A DNA stretch of 64,000 nt from Nymphaea colorata (Eukaryota > Streptophyta > Magnoliopsida > Nymphaeales > Nymphaeaceae), in the NCBI RefSeq assembly GCF_008831285.2, contig NC_045146.1, positions 18,615,289 to 18,679,288 of the forward strand, written 5' to 3'. Below, in pieces: positions 11,843 to 23,608 of the stretch. Both the position numbers and the translations under genes were made by a program. Positions within the stretch are counted from its first letter, which is position 1. Each line of letters starts with the position of its first letter. The notes under the pieces are model-generated. The model made no database searches. It worked only from the letters and a program-made list of their open reading frames with translations, and had not been told where the DNA came from.

Positions 11843-14451
11843 CCCAAAAAGATAATTAGTCAAATAAAGATGAAGTTGAACTTCACAGTAAGATTTTAAA
11901 AAAAAAAAGTGTTGCATTGAAACGTGTGTGACTTCATGCATCAGTTTAGATTTCATTTTGGAGGGGTGAAAAAGATAGATAACATGTGAATTAGTCAGAT
12001 CTTTCAAAAACATGAAATCAGCCAAAATCAGGGTGTGTTTTGCTTAATTCAGCTGAAATTCAGTAGGTTGGTCATAGTTTGCATAGATGCCCAATTTTCC
12101 TGGAAACAGCCATAAGATTTATGAGGCCATCAAACAAACACATTGACAGGCCACAAGCTTTTCAAAACATTTACATATTTCCATCGATCAACTTCATTCT
12201 AACCTCCATGTCACTGGAGGTAAAGTTTGAAAAGTTTGATTTAATTTGTTCAAATGAATCATTTCAAACCATAGTCATAAATATCATTATCAGTTATTAG
12301 TCAATGAGATTCTTCTGAGGTATTTATAGACAAAGTAGTTTCTTTTCTCAGATAAATCTTGAAAATTCAAAAAATAAAAATATATAGAGTACAATGAAAA
12401 AAGTCTGAGATTATGAGATTCTTCACTAATTAATTCTTACAAAAAAGTTGATGATGATTCAAAACACGTCTAAAATTTTTAAAACAAAACAAAAAAAATG
12501 GAAAACGTATACATAAAATGCATATAAAAAAGGATTAAAAAAAAGATACATTGGAATATTTATTCTTAGGTGACAGTTTGAAAACATTTTTCATATTTTC
12601 CGGACAAAAAACATGTCACTCTGTTTTAACGTTGCAATATTTCAAAATATATCAATGTTTGTGATGACATATCAAACACACCAGAGTATTTGAATGTGCA
12701 TCTTATGTTCACAAAATACCAATTCTCCTGTATCATAACTATCAATCATATTGATAATAGAGGCTTTTTTGGTGATTTAAGCAAATTACTGAACACTAAA
12801 CAAGATAAACTGATTTAAGCAAATTACTGAACAAAAACCAGATAAAATTAACTAGCAAGACTTTAACGCTCAAACATAAATTTCAGTACCAAATATGGCA
12901 TCTAATAGGGCATGTTTATTTGCATCTAAATATGCTCATGAAATTGAAAGCTGAATGAAGATCAAGTTACAGATTTAAGAATGGTTTTGCATGCACATCA
13001 ATCTGAAGTCTAAACCTACAAGCATAGAAAATCGAAACTTCTGACAAATTCAAAGTCCTATCATGTTTGAAAGCCTGGTCCATGTTCACATGAACAGCAA
13101 GGAAGAAAGAGTTTTTTCAATTTAAAGGATGACACAACTAATCAATCTTTCTCCTCTTCCACCAATACAAAGTTCAACTCTAATTGAAAGTCTAGATGAT
13201 TATGGTGAGTGCAACTTACATTAAGGATTTTGTATGTGGGGATACATCAGTCAATACGCTTAAAATTTGTGATACCCTCTCTTCGACCTTCAACTGCTCC
13301 TCCTGACTAACTGTTAACCTGAATTTGTAAAGGAAAAAAGTGGTGTAGTGAGAATGTGAACTGAACCACAAAGCTAAAGAGAGAGAAATTTTACAGCTTC
13401 TAAAGCAACATGCACCAACAAATTTAATACAAAATTTACAAGCATGATTGATGTTAGGTAAAAAAGTAGTCATCAAGTAGTAGCAATTTCAAGATTAACA
13501 ACTCAGGGATGACAAGCTGGTGTAGCTATTCAATTACCACTGTCCTTGGATTTTGGCACATGTGCATGTAAATGGACCTATCGGTTCTAGTTGGAAGGTG
13601 TCCAAGAAAAAAGTATCACTGTATTTACTAAAAGCAGTAGTTGGTAGCCTTTTGAGTCAGCATTGTTTTCTGGTTTTCTGCTTTGGATAAATTCCACTCG
13701 AATTCACTATTGAGAACCTCAGATATTACTCGTCATACTAGTATCTCTGCTTTCGTGTCTCCATCAAGGGCTTACAGTAACAATCTTTCTCACAGTGATT
13801 AAAAAAAAAACCTGCTTTCTTTTTCGAAAATCCGCTGTTCCAATTCATATTTACTTGTCCATATCCCATAACCCATTATCGGCTTTTCTTGTTCGCTCGC
13901 CACATCCTTTTTCATTCATTAGTAACTAATGTGTTATTTTTATCATATTTTGTCTTTGTAACTATTCTACACTTAGAAATCAAAATCTTGTACATGACAC
14001 CCCTACTTTACAAAGGCCAATTGTAATTTAATGCATTGACTCTCTTAATTCGATTTTGAACTGGAAAAACCAGAGCCGGGAGGTAGGTAGATCACGGGCG
14101 TCGACTTCCGTAAGGGAGTGACTTCCAGGTAAGGATACGTCAAGCAGCATAATTTAGAGAGAAATCCCATCCACTTCATGAATATGAAATGGGCAGCGCT
14201 TCGTGGCAAAGAGCTCAATAGTGTAGCAACTTAGGGATCTTACAATCCTAGGAGATGATCAATGAGAAGTGGGTACAGATCGTGGAGCATGATTGCTTTC
14301 TCATTCAAAGTAAATGATTCGGGACGATTAAAGGCAGCAAAGAGCATCATACTATGGAAAAATTACAGGACACTACGTGAAGTATCAAGCGGAGGAGATC
14401 GATGGGTAGCCCGCTTTACCTCTGGAGGTGGACCTCCTTCACGCCCTCCAT
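1757..14451 (-). CDS. FTB (ERA1): Protein farnesyltransferase subunit beta, N-terminal half (partial, runs off left edge)
   Basis: Beta subunit of cytosolic protein farnesyltransferase, which attaches farnesyl to CaaX-box cysteines; in Arabidopsis it is ERA1, a negative regulator of abscisic acid signalling. Nine exons join in phase: 14451-14420, 13318-13220, 11557-11471, 9141-9036, 6671-6636, 5422-5340, 5269-5216, 2183-2132, 1821-1757 (about 204 residues; the family is 400-470). Family blocks seen in order: LTVSQEEQLKVEE, FRQLGPSYCVLDA, NRPWLCYWILHS, DGGYGGGPGQ, MPHLATTYAAVNSLITLGG, MRMKDPSGGFR, GEMDVRACYTAIS, VASILNILN. The start is set by an ATG with an in-frame TAG two codons upstream (14459-14457). 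The zinc-ligand region lies in later exons outside the window. Exons are 32-106 nt and introns reach about 3 kb. The last visible donor ends mid-codon, and the next exon is not in positions 1-1756. The family call is very secure. Confidence 0.96.
2541..2717 (+). repeat. Left LTR of the copia element
   Basis: Starts TGTTGAGAGG and ends TCTAACA, immediately before the primer-binding site. It contains a perfect 10-bp inverted repeat (2645-2654 against 2661-2670, stem CTAATCTCTA, 6-nt loop TTTAAG) that also survives in the right LTR. Confidence 0.9.
4243..4416 (+). repeat. Right LTR of the copia element
   Basis: Collinear with the left LTR. Its first bases have mutated from TGTTGA to CGTCGG, and it ends CCAACA. 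It carries the same hairpin (4344-4353 against 4360-4369). About 11% divergence from the left LTR implies an old insertion. Confidence 0.88.
7755..7797. repeat. (TA)n microsatellite in an FTB intron
   Basis: A TA run of about 43 bp broken by one AA step. Lies in the intron between exons at 9,036 and 6,671. Confidence 0.9.
10061..10144. repeat. Tandem duplication, 52-bp period, in an FTB intron
   Basis: GGTATATAT(G/C)(T/C)CATCAAAGTTGAAA occurs twice, 52 bp apart, preceded each time by TAATAA. Confidence 0.7.
11797..11838. repeat. (AT)n microsatellite in an FTB intron
   Basis: An uninterrupted AT run of about 42 bp between the exons at 13,220 and 11,557. Confidence 0.93.
12773..12833. repeat. 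Tandem duplication, 38-bp period, in an FTB intron
   Basis: The 23-bp word TGATTTAAGCAAATTACTGAACA occurs exactly at 12,773-12,795 and 12,811-12,833, with similar flanks. Confidence 0.8.
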
Positions 14452-15127
14452 CTGATTCTAAAGCCTCTATCTTTGCGGAACCACCTGAAGAAGATCCTTC
14501 GCCTGCAGCCGCACACTAGTAACGGGAAAGGAGTGATGAGGGACTTTGGCCGGGAATGAATCGGGAGATAGGGAGCAGCAGCAGAGGCGGAAAAGGCTCA
14601 AACAAAGGAGTGTGTTTTCTTTGACATAAGTCTTTATCTTTTGTTTATTTTTTACTTTAATTATACTGAGGGAATTTTTCATGTAAAAAAAAAAACTATT
14701 TTTATGAAACTTTAACCAAGTCACTTTTTTCATACAAACTGTCGAATAAAAAATTGACATAATCTTCCCTTAACTGAAAAAAAAAGATAAAACTTTAGTC
14801 AATATAATTTAATAGCAGAGTGTATTATTAAAGAAATAGGAAGTGTATTTTTAGAAAATTAGTAAGCCGAAAACTTCTCAAACACAAATGATATGGTACC
14901 GTTATTTGACTATTTTCATTTTACTTGATAGCTTGCCATTAATCGTCCTTGGCAAAAAGGGTAGGTGTTATCTAAAAAATCTTTTATGCAGGCCAATTCC
15001 CTTCTTATTTAAGTGCTTGTAAAAAAATTTATAAATGAAATTAATTAAACTATTAATCTCAAATTTATCATAAAATTTAATCTTTTTTTACATTTTTTAC
15101 TTAACATCTTAAAATATGTTTTTTTAC

Positions 15128-15378
15128 TATATATATGTAATATATATGAAAATTTAAGGGCGACTCTAGCTTTTTAGAATCACCCAACCATTTTTAATTA
15201 TGGTCATTCCATTTAATATGATGGATGAAAAACATAAAGAAAAAAAAAAAAAAGTGGTGGATATTTTTATCATTTAAAAATGATTTATACCTTCTTTTAT
15301 TTTTTTCTCAATCATTAGTATGTTTTAGATAATCAGTCCTTATTAGATGGCATGTGGTACTTTATATGTATATATATG
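15128..15378. repeat. (TA)n-bounded dispersed repeat, copy A
   Basis: A unit of about 230 bp lies between short TA-rich runs (about 15,128-15,147 and 15,363-15,377). It shares with copies B and C an AGA(A/G)TCAC block near its left end, a central A/T-rich stretch and a right-hand block of the form CAATCAT...TTATTAGATGGC. It has no coding potential. Confidence 0.55.
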
Positions 15379-15622
15379 CAGGAAAATTGAATGGTGTCTT
15401 TAGAGTCACCAAGTCATCATTTATGATAGTCTGATCTAACATGATACATGATTAAGAGAAAAACAATGACAAAAGGCTGATTTTAGTTTCCATTTTTTTT
15501 TCTTTGTTTTGTATCTTAATCATCCATTTATATGCTTTAGATGAGTAGTCTGGTAACCAAAGTCAATGTATATATACATAATCATCTTCACTTATATATA
15601 TATAATAAATGTTATAATTCAG

Positions 15623-15666
<44 letters not shown>
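15361..15666. repeat. (TA)n-bounded dispersed repeat, copy B, ending in a (TA)n microsatellite
   Basis: Abuts copy A across a shared TA run. It carries the family's TTGAATGGTG start, an AGAGTCACC block, an AATCATCCATxTA block and TTTAGATGAGTAGTC, then runs into a (TA)n microsatellite of about 43 bp (15,624-15,666). Confidence 0.55.
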
Positions 15667-15668
<2 letters not shown>

Positions 15669-17037
15669 TGTGTTGTCTCTAAAAGCCATAGTCTTAATTT
15701 GTCGTGTTGTTGGGCCTACGATTTTTTCCCACTTCATTAGGGCGTAGCCAAGAATGTGTGGGCAGTTGCCCACAGAGTCTTATAAATTTTATTTAATTTT
15801 AAATCGGTGGTCTCCAACAATTACTTTACTCATGCACTGTGTGCCCCTCAATCATTTGTCTAGTGTCTCCATTTATTGTATCCAAGTGAGTGCCAATGCC
15901 ATTGGCCAAAAATTTCCTATTTAATTTCTCTCATTTTCTATTATTTTCTGCTAAGAACCAGTATTTGTTAAAAGTTCCACAGTTTTTAAAATGCTACTTT
16001 TGCATCGCAAGACTTGTCTTGCTAATGTGATATCATCATCGATCTTCATTTCTTATGTCAATGGAAGTTTGATAAAATTGGTGCTTCTGGCATCATTTGT
16101 GCCAAATCAATGACTGGTGCACAATTTAATTACCAGTTCAAGGCGATATCCACCAAACTCCACAGCATGATCTCATGGCCTCAAATTTTCCTTTTCACAA
16201 TTGATATATTTCATATATGCCTCTCAGGGTTATTAAAAGTTTTACATTGGCCGTTAATAGATAACTAAATGAGCCCATGTGAATATTTTTTAAAAATGTT
16301 TATTTTTTATTGCTAAGAGAAAAATTACGGGACTGACGCTGGTTAGGAACTATGATCGCTCTTTGTCTTTGTCTCTATTCTTGTAGTTAGGGGACTTTTT
16401 GTTCTCAAATTTTGTTATATATTTTCATTTTATGGGCTCTTTTTCACTTTCTCTCTTACTTCCCCCTCTTTTTGTAACGACTTGGATCCACTTTCATACC
16501 AAGCTCAAATTCCTGGATATTAACTTCCTTAACAACTTTCATTTTTGCCATAAAAAGGCTAAGAATTAGCTACTTAGCCGGCCCCTTGTAGTATCTCAAT
16601 ATTCTTCTCAATCTTAAATACATTGCTAACTTTTTAAATGAAACATTAATTTCCATGACTTTTAAGGCACATACGTCTGTGCCTTTAAATAGTGCTATGA
16701 TACCAATGTATGCTATGATACCAATGTAATGACTCCACTTACTTTCACAGTGAGTTAATGCTTATCATTTGATGGATCTCAATCTACCTCCTAACAATTT
16801 TGATTATTGTCCCAAACAGTTAGAAACTATGACAGTAAAGTGCTTTATAAATCCCTTAAAATTCTTTTCAATCTTAAAAGCATAATTAAATGCTTTTGTA
16901 ACAATGTATTATGTTTTTTTTCTCTGCCTTTGTTTAGGGGGTATTATGGTCTTTTGGAAACAACTTGGCTTCAATATTTTTTTAAGGTTAGGTTGATTCC
17001 ATTAAGTGTGCTTTATAAAGATCTTGTACCTAATTGC

Positions 17038-17092
17038 TTATATATATATATATATATATATATATAAGATATATATAGAGAGAGAGAGAGAA
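17038..17092. repeat. Compound (TA)n(GA)n microsatellite
   Basis: A run of TA of about 30 bp is followed, after a short TA-rich spacer, by (GA)n at about 17,076-17,092. It lies roughly 0.9 kb upstream of the EXECUTER start codon. Confidence 0.9.
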
Positions 17093-17987
17093 AAGAAGGC
17101 AACCCTAACCCCATCCCTAAATAATTAAGAACACCCAAATGTTTCATAGATCTACTCAAAAGATTAAATTCATAAACACTTAGTTCTAGTGTTTCAGGAA
17201 TTTACTTCAATTTTTAATATAAATTTATAAAACATTAAACTAGTGTTTTAACTACCAAATGGCCCTTAATTTATACTTCTTCATCTATGTCTCAATGCCA
17301 TCGTGAAAGAGTGCCCATGACCATTCCGCTTCTCTCGGGAAAAAAGGGTGAGAATTTTCCTCAGGATTTTGTAGAGTTAACTCAGCCAACATTCACGTTT
17401 GGGTCCGGATGACTTGTGCAATGTGGACAAGGATGGCAACCCTAGAAACAAGTTTACGAACGAGGATGGTCTCCTGTATTGAACAGCTGAAATTGATTAG
17501 ATTGGATGGCCTTACCCTTCAAAGTGTCCATTTGGGCATGATCTCTTCTCCTAATCATTCGAACTTGCATCCAACCATTAAGCATAGTTCTCTGTCTGGC
17601 CAGTCGATCGGCGGCCACCAATCATCCACCTCTCACTTAACCCTAGGAACCAGTAATCTGACTGATAAAAAGGAACCAAAGCCATTTTTGAGGAACAGTC
17701 AAACACGGAAGTCGATCGACCAATACGAGTGTACTAGGCATTCTGGGGACGGAGGAAAACTTGTCTTGGATAAGTTGTGAGGCATCTATAGCAAAGGTCC
17801 TCCATAATATTCTGCTCTCCACGCGTGCTGATCAGGTTTTGAAGGAGAATTGTTGTGGTAAGAAGGAAACGCTGGGATATTGTGAGAGGGCCAAAACGAT
17901 CGTCAACCACCATCAGGATTCAGCAAGGAGGGTGGTACAAGCAAGTTGAGAAAGGGAAAGAGAGAAGAGATCGAGGGAGAAGGCAGC

Positions 17988-20900
17988 ATGGTGGCAGTTG
18001 TTATTGGAGGTGCAGCAGCCGGTACCTGGTCTCCTCTGTCTGTTGTGGGATACCATTCTTGTGGTGGCAGTGGCGCTAGCTGCGGCGGCGGATCCGTGGC
18101 AAAGGGGGAGCTGCGCACTGTCGGTGCGGGGACGTTCTGGAATTGGAAGGAGAGAAGGTTGCACGGCAGTGGTTCTGCGAGGAGACGATCGAGGTGCCGT
18201 TGCAGCTCTGCTTCAGAGTGGGACTGGAACGCGTGGAACCGCCATTTCTCTGAAATTGACCAAACGGAGAGCTACTCCTCCCTTCTCAAGGTACAAAGGC
18301 ATCTCCCTCGTCATTCTCTTTGTCTGCCTGACTCCAGGAATACGACTATTCTCTGTTGCGGTAAATTTGCAAACCTTGGTGATGCCTGTCTTCCTTTTTC
18401 TATCATCATGACCCATCTTTCTATCATAACAATGGAGAGCATGAGAAATTCGGAATAGGTACTCAGGTCGCTTAGAGATTTTAAAGTTGTAAAACAAGTA
18501 AAGGATAAGCCTCGAGGGCTGTTGAAAGTTCAGTTGGTTTGGACGTGCTTAGTAAGTTAGTAAAGCTATTTGCAACAAGTGTAGTTTTTTTTCTAAAGGT
18601 GGTGGTTTTAAAGTTAAATAGAAGAATGAAAGCTTTAACAAGTCAAAATAACTTGAATAACATGCACTTTTGCAGTTTCAACTTGAGGATGCCATCGAGA
18701 AGGAGGACTTTCAGGAAGCTGCAAAACTGAAAAAGGCAATTGCTGAAGCGCAATCAAAGGATACTGTTTCCGAAATCATGTCTCAATTGAAGGTGATACA
18801 ATGAACCTACAAAATTTTCCTTTATGTTGGTGTTTTTTAGCTAAGATGTGATTCAACTGCAGAAAGCTGTAGATGAAGAACGGTACCATGATGCTGCCAA
18901 AATTTCTAATCTCACCGGCAGTGGGCTGGTAATGTTCGAACTAGAAATATCAGTAATACTTCTGCCATCTTACCACCACCTAGAATATGTTAGTGTTGAC
19001 ATGATGTTGTACGGACTTTTAATAACTATATTAAACCCCTCCTCTAAGATTTATAACTTCGTTGGTTGCCTGGAAGAATACAAGCTACTAGTTGGGGTTT
19101 TAAAATTTTGACGACCCAACTCTGATTATTTGCTCTACTCATATATAAACTGGTGCTTCTTTCTTTGTGCTGATGCATGAACTTTTTGACCAGTAAAGTA
19201 TCAGCCTCTGGTACTTAGCTGCTGAGTTGGACAGGAAAACTGTTAATATAAGTTCATTAGCAATAGCATGCTTTGGTACAGTTTTATAGGATGAAAACTG
19301 TGTCCATGCTTCAGAAAAATCTCAAGACTTGGTTATCGTTTTGAAACGTGCCTTTATTACAAACATACTACAAGTTTTCTATCCGTGAGTTTTATTATTT
19401 TCATCTAGTAGCATATATGAACTCATTATGCATTTTATAATAATTGAAGTAGTTTTAAATGTGATTGTTGCTTCCTTTTTTTATGCAGTTAGGTTGGTGG
19501 TTTGGTTTATCGAAGGATCCTGATGATCCGTTTGGCAGAATTGTGCAAATAACCCCTGCTTTAGGGAGATTTTTGGCGAGGAGCTACAATCCAAGGTAAT
19601 TTTGAAATCCAGTGCCTAAATGAAGATTAGTAGTCAAAGTTTCTTAGTGGTGGTTTTCATTTATGCCAGACAATTACTGTCGGGATCTCCTGGCAGACCA
19701 CTGTTTGAAATATTTGTCATCAAAGATGCCGAGCAGAGATACATCAAGCAGGTAATCTTCATCATAAACCAAAAGGCAACATAGAATTAGCAATTATACA
19801 TATATTTATTTGGTGGCACAAGACTTTCTTTCCCTTTCTGTTTATCTTCTGTGTTCTTTTTTACCCTTTGTACTTTATAGTGCTAGAGGTCCATATTTTG
19901 ATGGTAACTGTATGTATGTAGGTGGTAGTCTTGCAGCAGGCATGTAAAGGAAATATGGCCAGCTCTGTGGTTCCAACACCAAAAGCACTTGATGGTGCAT
20001 CAGTATCCGATTCTCAAAAGTTACCCAAAGAAGATACACTACTGAATGAATATGGTGCTGAAAAAAGTGAAGAGAAGAAAGTAAACACTGTAGATATCAC
20101 AGAAGAAGCACTAAGTAATGTTATTGAGTTCCTCAAGGATCGTATACCAGATTTAAAAGTAAAAGTTATGAAAGTCAGCGTACCAGATGAAGTCAAGGAC
20201 GACGGCAACTTTCTTGAACAGCTAATGGAAGATGATGTTGAGACTACCATTGAAGCTGAAATTTCTGAAGATGAGACTGAGAATTTAGATGATATCCAGA
20301 ATGAAAGTGTGTCTGATGGAAGTGATACGGATGCAGAAGAAGATGGGGAGGATATTAATGTGAAGCTTGTTATTGGTGGGGTTCTTCAGAACCAGAAAGA
20401 AGAATCTGGTTCTAAGGCTCCTGTACGAGTTCCAGCAAACATTGAAAATATGGAGAAGGATTCCTTCTTATTAAATATTTCTGGGAATACCACGGATAAT
20501 GGTGTGACTGCACCACCTAAACTTAAAGTTGCTGCTGTTGCAGCTCAGGCAGCTTCAGACCTTATGCCTGTTGATGTTGCCAAGGCACTTTGGGGTGGGG
20601 GTAAAGCTCCTCTAAAGGTAACATTATTTGCTACTAAATGTTGGAACTTTTGTTGTCTATTTGAATGAAATGAGGAGATTGTCCTCTTCAAAATGGTGAT
20701 AGCATGCATCATCCATTCTGAAGATAATCTTTTATCTACGGAATATGTCAGTTGGAATCATGAGAGTTCCATTTTGTCATGTACTTTGCTATATTAGTAA
20801 TGGACTGCCCTGTGCTTCTCTGATGTAAGGAGATCACAAGTGAAATTCTACATGAGAATAATATTTATTTGTCAAGCTTGCAGAATTTAGTATGAACAAA

Positions 20901-23608
20901 TTGAAAAGTTTGTGTGTGGATTATTTGCAAGCTTTGCTTTTTCTTTTTTTGATGCTTGGACATGTTATTTCTGTATTTATTAAATAGTTGTTCTTTATTT
21001 TCCTGGTGTTTGACGGAGATATATCACTATTTTCACCTGAAATGCGTTTTGATTTGGAAATATCTTTGTTATTCCATGCAGGTATACTTTGACCTTTATT
21101 GATTAACCATTATTTCCTGTTTCTATTTTTCTTATAGGTGTCTAAGGGCCTCAAAGAGATTGTCAAGCTTGCAGTAGCACAGGCTCAGAAATGGAATAAA
21201 CTACCAAGTAGCACTATTTTTCAACGCTTAGTCCCAAGCAGCGATAGCTTAGATCCTTTTGATGGTATATTTGCAAACTCTAAGTTGTTTGTCACATAAA
21301 TAATTTGTAGGGCAATCTGTTCGGTTTCCTAAATTATATGGCATGTTGATTCAAGGACAGGACTATATATTGGAGCTTTCGGTCCATATGGTTCTGAGGT
21401 GGTGCAATTGAAGCGTAAATATGGCCACTGGCACAGTACTGGAGAACTTGAGAACGGTTCCAGCGTAGAATTTTTTGAGTATGTTGAAGCTGTAAAGCTT
21501 ACCGGTGATCTCAATGTTCCTGCTGGCCAGGTACATAGTGTCTATTGTTTGTAAGTGTCGAACATGTCCCTAGAAAGTCATGTCACAATTAATGAATGGT
21601 CGCGAACATGGAGACTTAATATGTAATTGTCAGATCCAGTGGATTCCATGTTATTAAGGAATGCCTGCAAACTTGGAGCCTGGAGGTTCACTGCATTCGG
21701 GTCAGATCCACTGGATTCCATGTTGAAAGGCAGCCGTCATGGTTTTGATCACAACTAGTACCTATAGTACCATTTATGCACCATTGTGGCATACCTTTAA
21801 ATCTGAAGCTCATTATTATACATTGGGATTGTTCAAACAGGTCACTTTTCGTGCTAAGATTGGGAAAGGAAACCGTCTACCAAACCAAGGGAATTATCCA
21901 GAGGAAATTGGGGTGGTAATGTTCTATGCTTTGATATTTGCCCTTTTGACTTTTTAGTTTCAGAAAATCTCGAGTAATTTGACATAAATTAAATTCTGAA
22001 TAGTGTAATAAATCCATGCTTATACTTTGATTAAAATGATGATGACATTTTCAACCAATAATTAACTTCTCTTTCTTTCCATGTTACTTATCTGTGTATT
22101 TTATTTGCTTTTGCAAATTGATGATACCTAGTCTTCCTTGATTTATAACCAACTAACATCTTCATCACCAACTTTACCGGTTAAGATGCTCAGTGAGTCT
22201 CTTTGACCTCATGTCCTGACTAATGTTTCCTAAAACCAACCTCATCTGCCATTTGATACCTTTGTCACAAATATTTCCGATTTTGTCCAGAAGAGTTCAG
22301 AAAACTGGGGAAATACAGGAAAATGGTAAAATGAGAAAAATTGAGGTAGTTTGAAAAAACAAACACCAAAATGAAAATGTCACGTTTTAACACCGTTTTT
22401 CTTGTTCTTTTCAAACAATTTAGACAAAATATTTTTAACATATTGTTAATATATTTTTATTTTTTTCATAATTTAATAATTATGTGGATTTTAGTCAACG
22501 ATTTTGTAAAAAGAATAATTGAAAACTCGTTTTTTATATTTTTTAAAATTATTTCTAATTTTCTGAATTCTCTAGATTTTCCTGAGAAAAAAAACTTTAG
22601 ACTTCCTGTTTACCTGAGAAAAACTTCATGGATGAAATGCTAGTACGTTGTCTTTTGTAATTTGTAGCTGCGACATCACTATACATGTAGACTCTGATTG
22701 CTTTCGAGCCCAAGTTGATAGACTTCGCGTCTCAAGAAATTGCCTTTATTTTATCGGTGGGTGTCATGCATCTAAAAAGAGAGACTGATCCTCCTCCAAT
22801 TTCGGCATGTACAGGATTGGACATTATATGAAATTGGCCCAACATCAATATTTTTGAAATGCCTCTTGGCCATGGATTTCGTATTTCATCTAGTTCTCCC
22901 TGCTTTTCTTACCCTGGCACAAGAACTGTGGGGTCATGATTCTCTGGGCCTCTACACCAACTTTAGTGTTTACTAGTCTAACTTCTGCTGAAGAGAATTT
23001 GTATGAAAGATGTGACTTCTTGTAATCCTATTTGCACCCTCTGTAATTGGGCAGAACTATATGAAGTGCACCAGAGTCAAGTTGGCTCATGTCTTTCCAA
23101 AGTCTACAGTTCGTCTAATGTAAATAATGTATTCGGCACATCTTTTCTTAACTTGTCTGCACTTTGCAGGTTGCAAGATACAGAGGGCAGGGAAGAATAG
23201 CAGAGCCTGGGTTCAAGAATCCTCAATGGGTTGACGGTGAACTACTATTACTTAGTGGCAAGGTAGGAGTTTGGGAACACAAGTTTTGGAATTTTGGAGA
23301 AAACTATTTATTCTGAAATTTTATGGTACCCATTTGGGAAAAGCGTGGATTATTGTTCACTTACAGAATCAAGTAAATTGCAGCATGTTTTTTTTTTGGA
23401 TTGTGGATACCGAAAACAAGAACATAATTATAGTATTGAATCAGGTGGATCTGGCTAGTTCAAGTTGAGTTCTCAAATGTCTAACACGTTGGTGTTCTTT
23501 CTTTGCCAGGGAATGGGACATCTGAGAGGTGCAAAACTTGGTTTTCTCTATGTTGTTCCAGAGCAGAGCTTCCTGGTTCTGTTTGACCAGTTAAAACTGC
23601 CAGAATAA
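17988..23608 (+). CDS. EX2: EXECUTER-family chloroplast protein (EX2-like), complete
   Basis: EXECUTER proteins are thylakoid-associated plastid proteins that relay singlet-oxygen signals to the nucleus. Eleven exons join in phase: 17988-18290, 18676-18792, 18863-18928, 19489-19595, 19670-19751, 19922-20617, 21138-21264, 21361-21530, 21841-21915, 23170-23262, 23510-23608; 644 residues against about 650-685 in Arabidopsis. Residues 1-75, rich in Gly, Ser and Arg, suit a transit peptide. Residues 102-125 ([20 protein letters not shown]) form a UVR domain, and a shorter UVR-like repeat follows ([13 protein letters not shown]). Exon 6 encodes a long acidic linker. The C-terminal 170 residues are the DUF3506 singlet-oxygen sensor domain ([39 protein letters not shown]). 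Trp601 in NPQWVDGEL aligns by distance from the C terminus with the oxidised Trp643 of Arabidopsis EX1. The [15 protein letters not shown] ending favours EX2 over EX1; the paralogue call is from memory of the family and is less certain than the family. Confidence 0.94.

Larger units (their letters stand above)
14452..17987. other. Intergenic region between divergent FTB and EXECUTER genes
   Basis: About 3.5 kb separating two divergently transcribed genes. The first 150 bp carries the FTB leader. The middle (about 15.1-15.7 kb) is a pair of (TA)n-bounded repeat units and a (TA)n microsatellite. From 15,738 there is a segment resembling the common plant repeat beginning GGGCGTAGCCAAGAAT. A 17-bp unit is tandemly doubled near 16,692-16,727 (CTATGATACCAATGTA core). 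The last kilobase holds a (TA)n(GA)n microsatellite and GC-richer sequence that is probably promoter and leader of the EXECUTER gene. A 123-codon open frame at 17,409-17,780 shows no recognisable domain and I do not call it a gene. Confidence 0.7.

Noticed and set aside
17409..17780. 123-codon plus-strand open frame upstream of EXECUTER
   Set aside because: No recognisable domain, Ser/Thr/His-rich random-looking composition, no splice link to EXECUTER exon 1; most likely promoter-region sequence.
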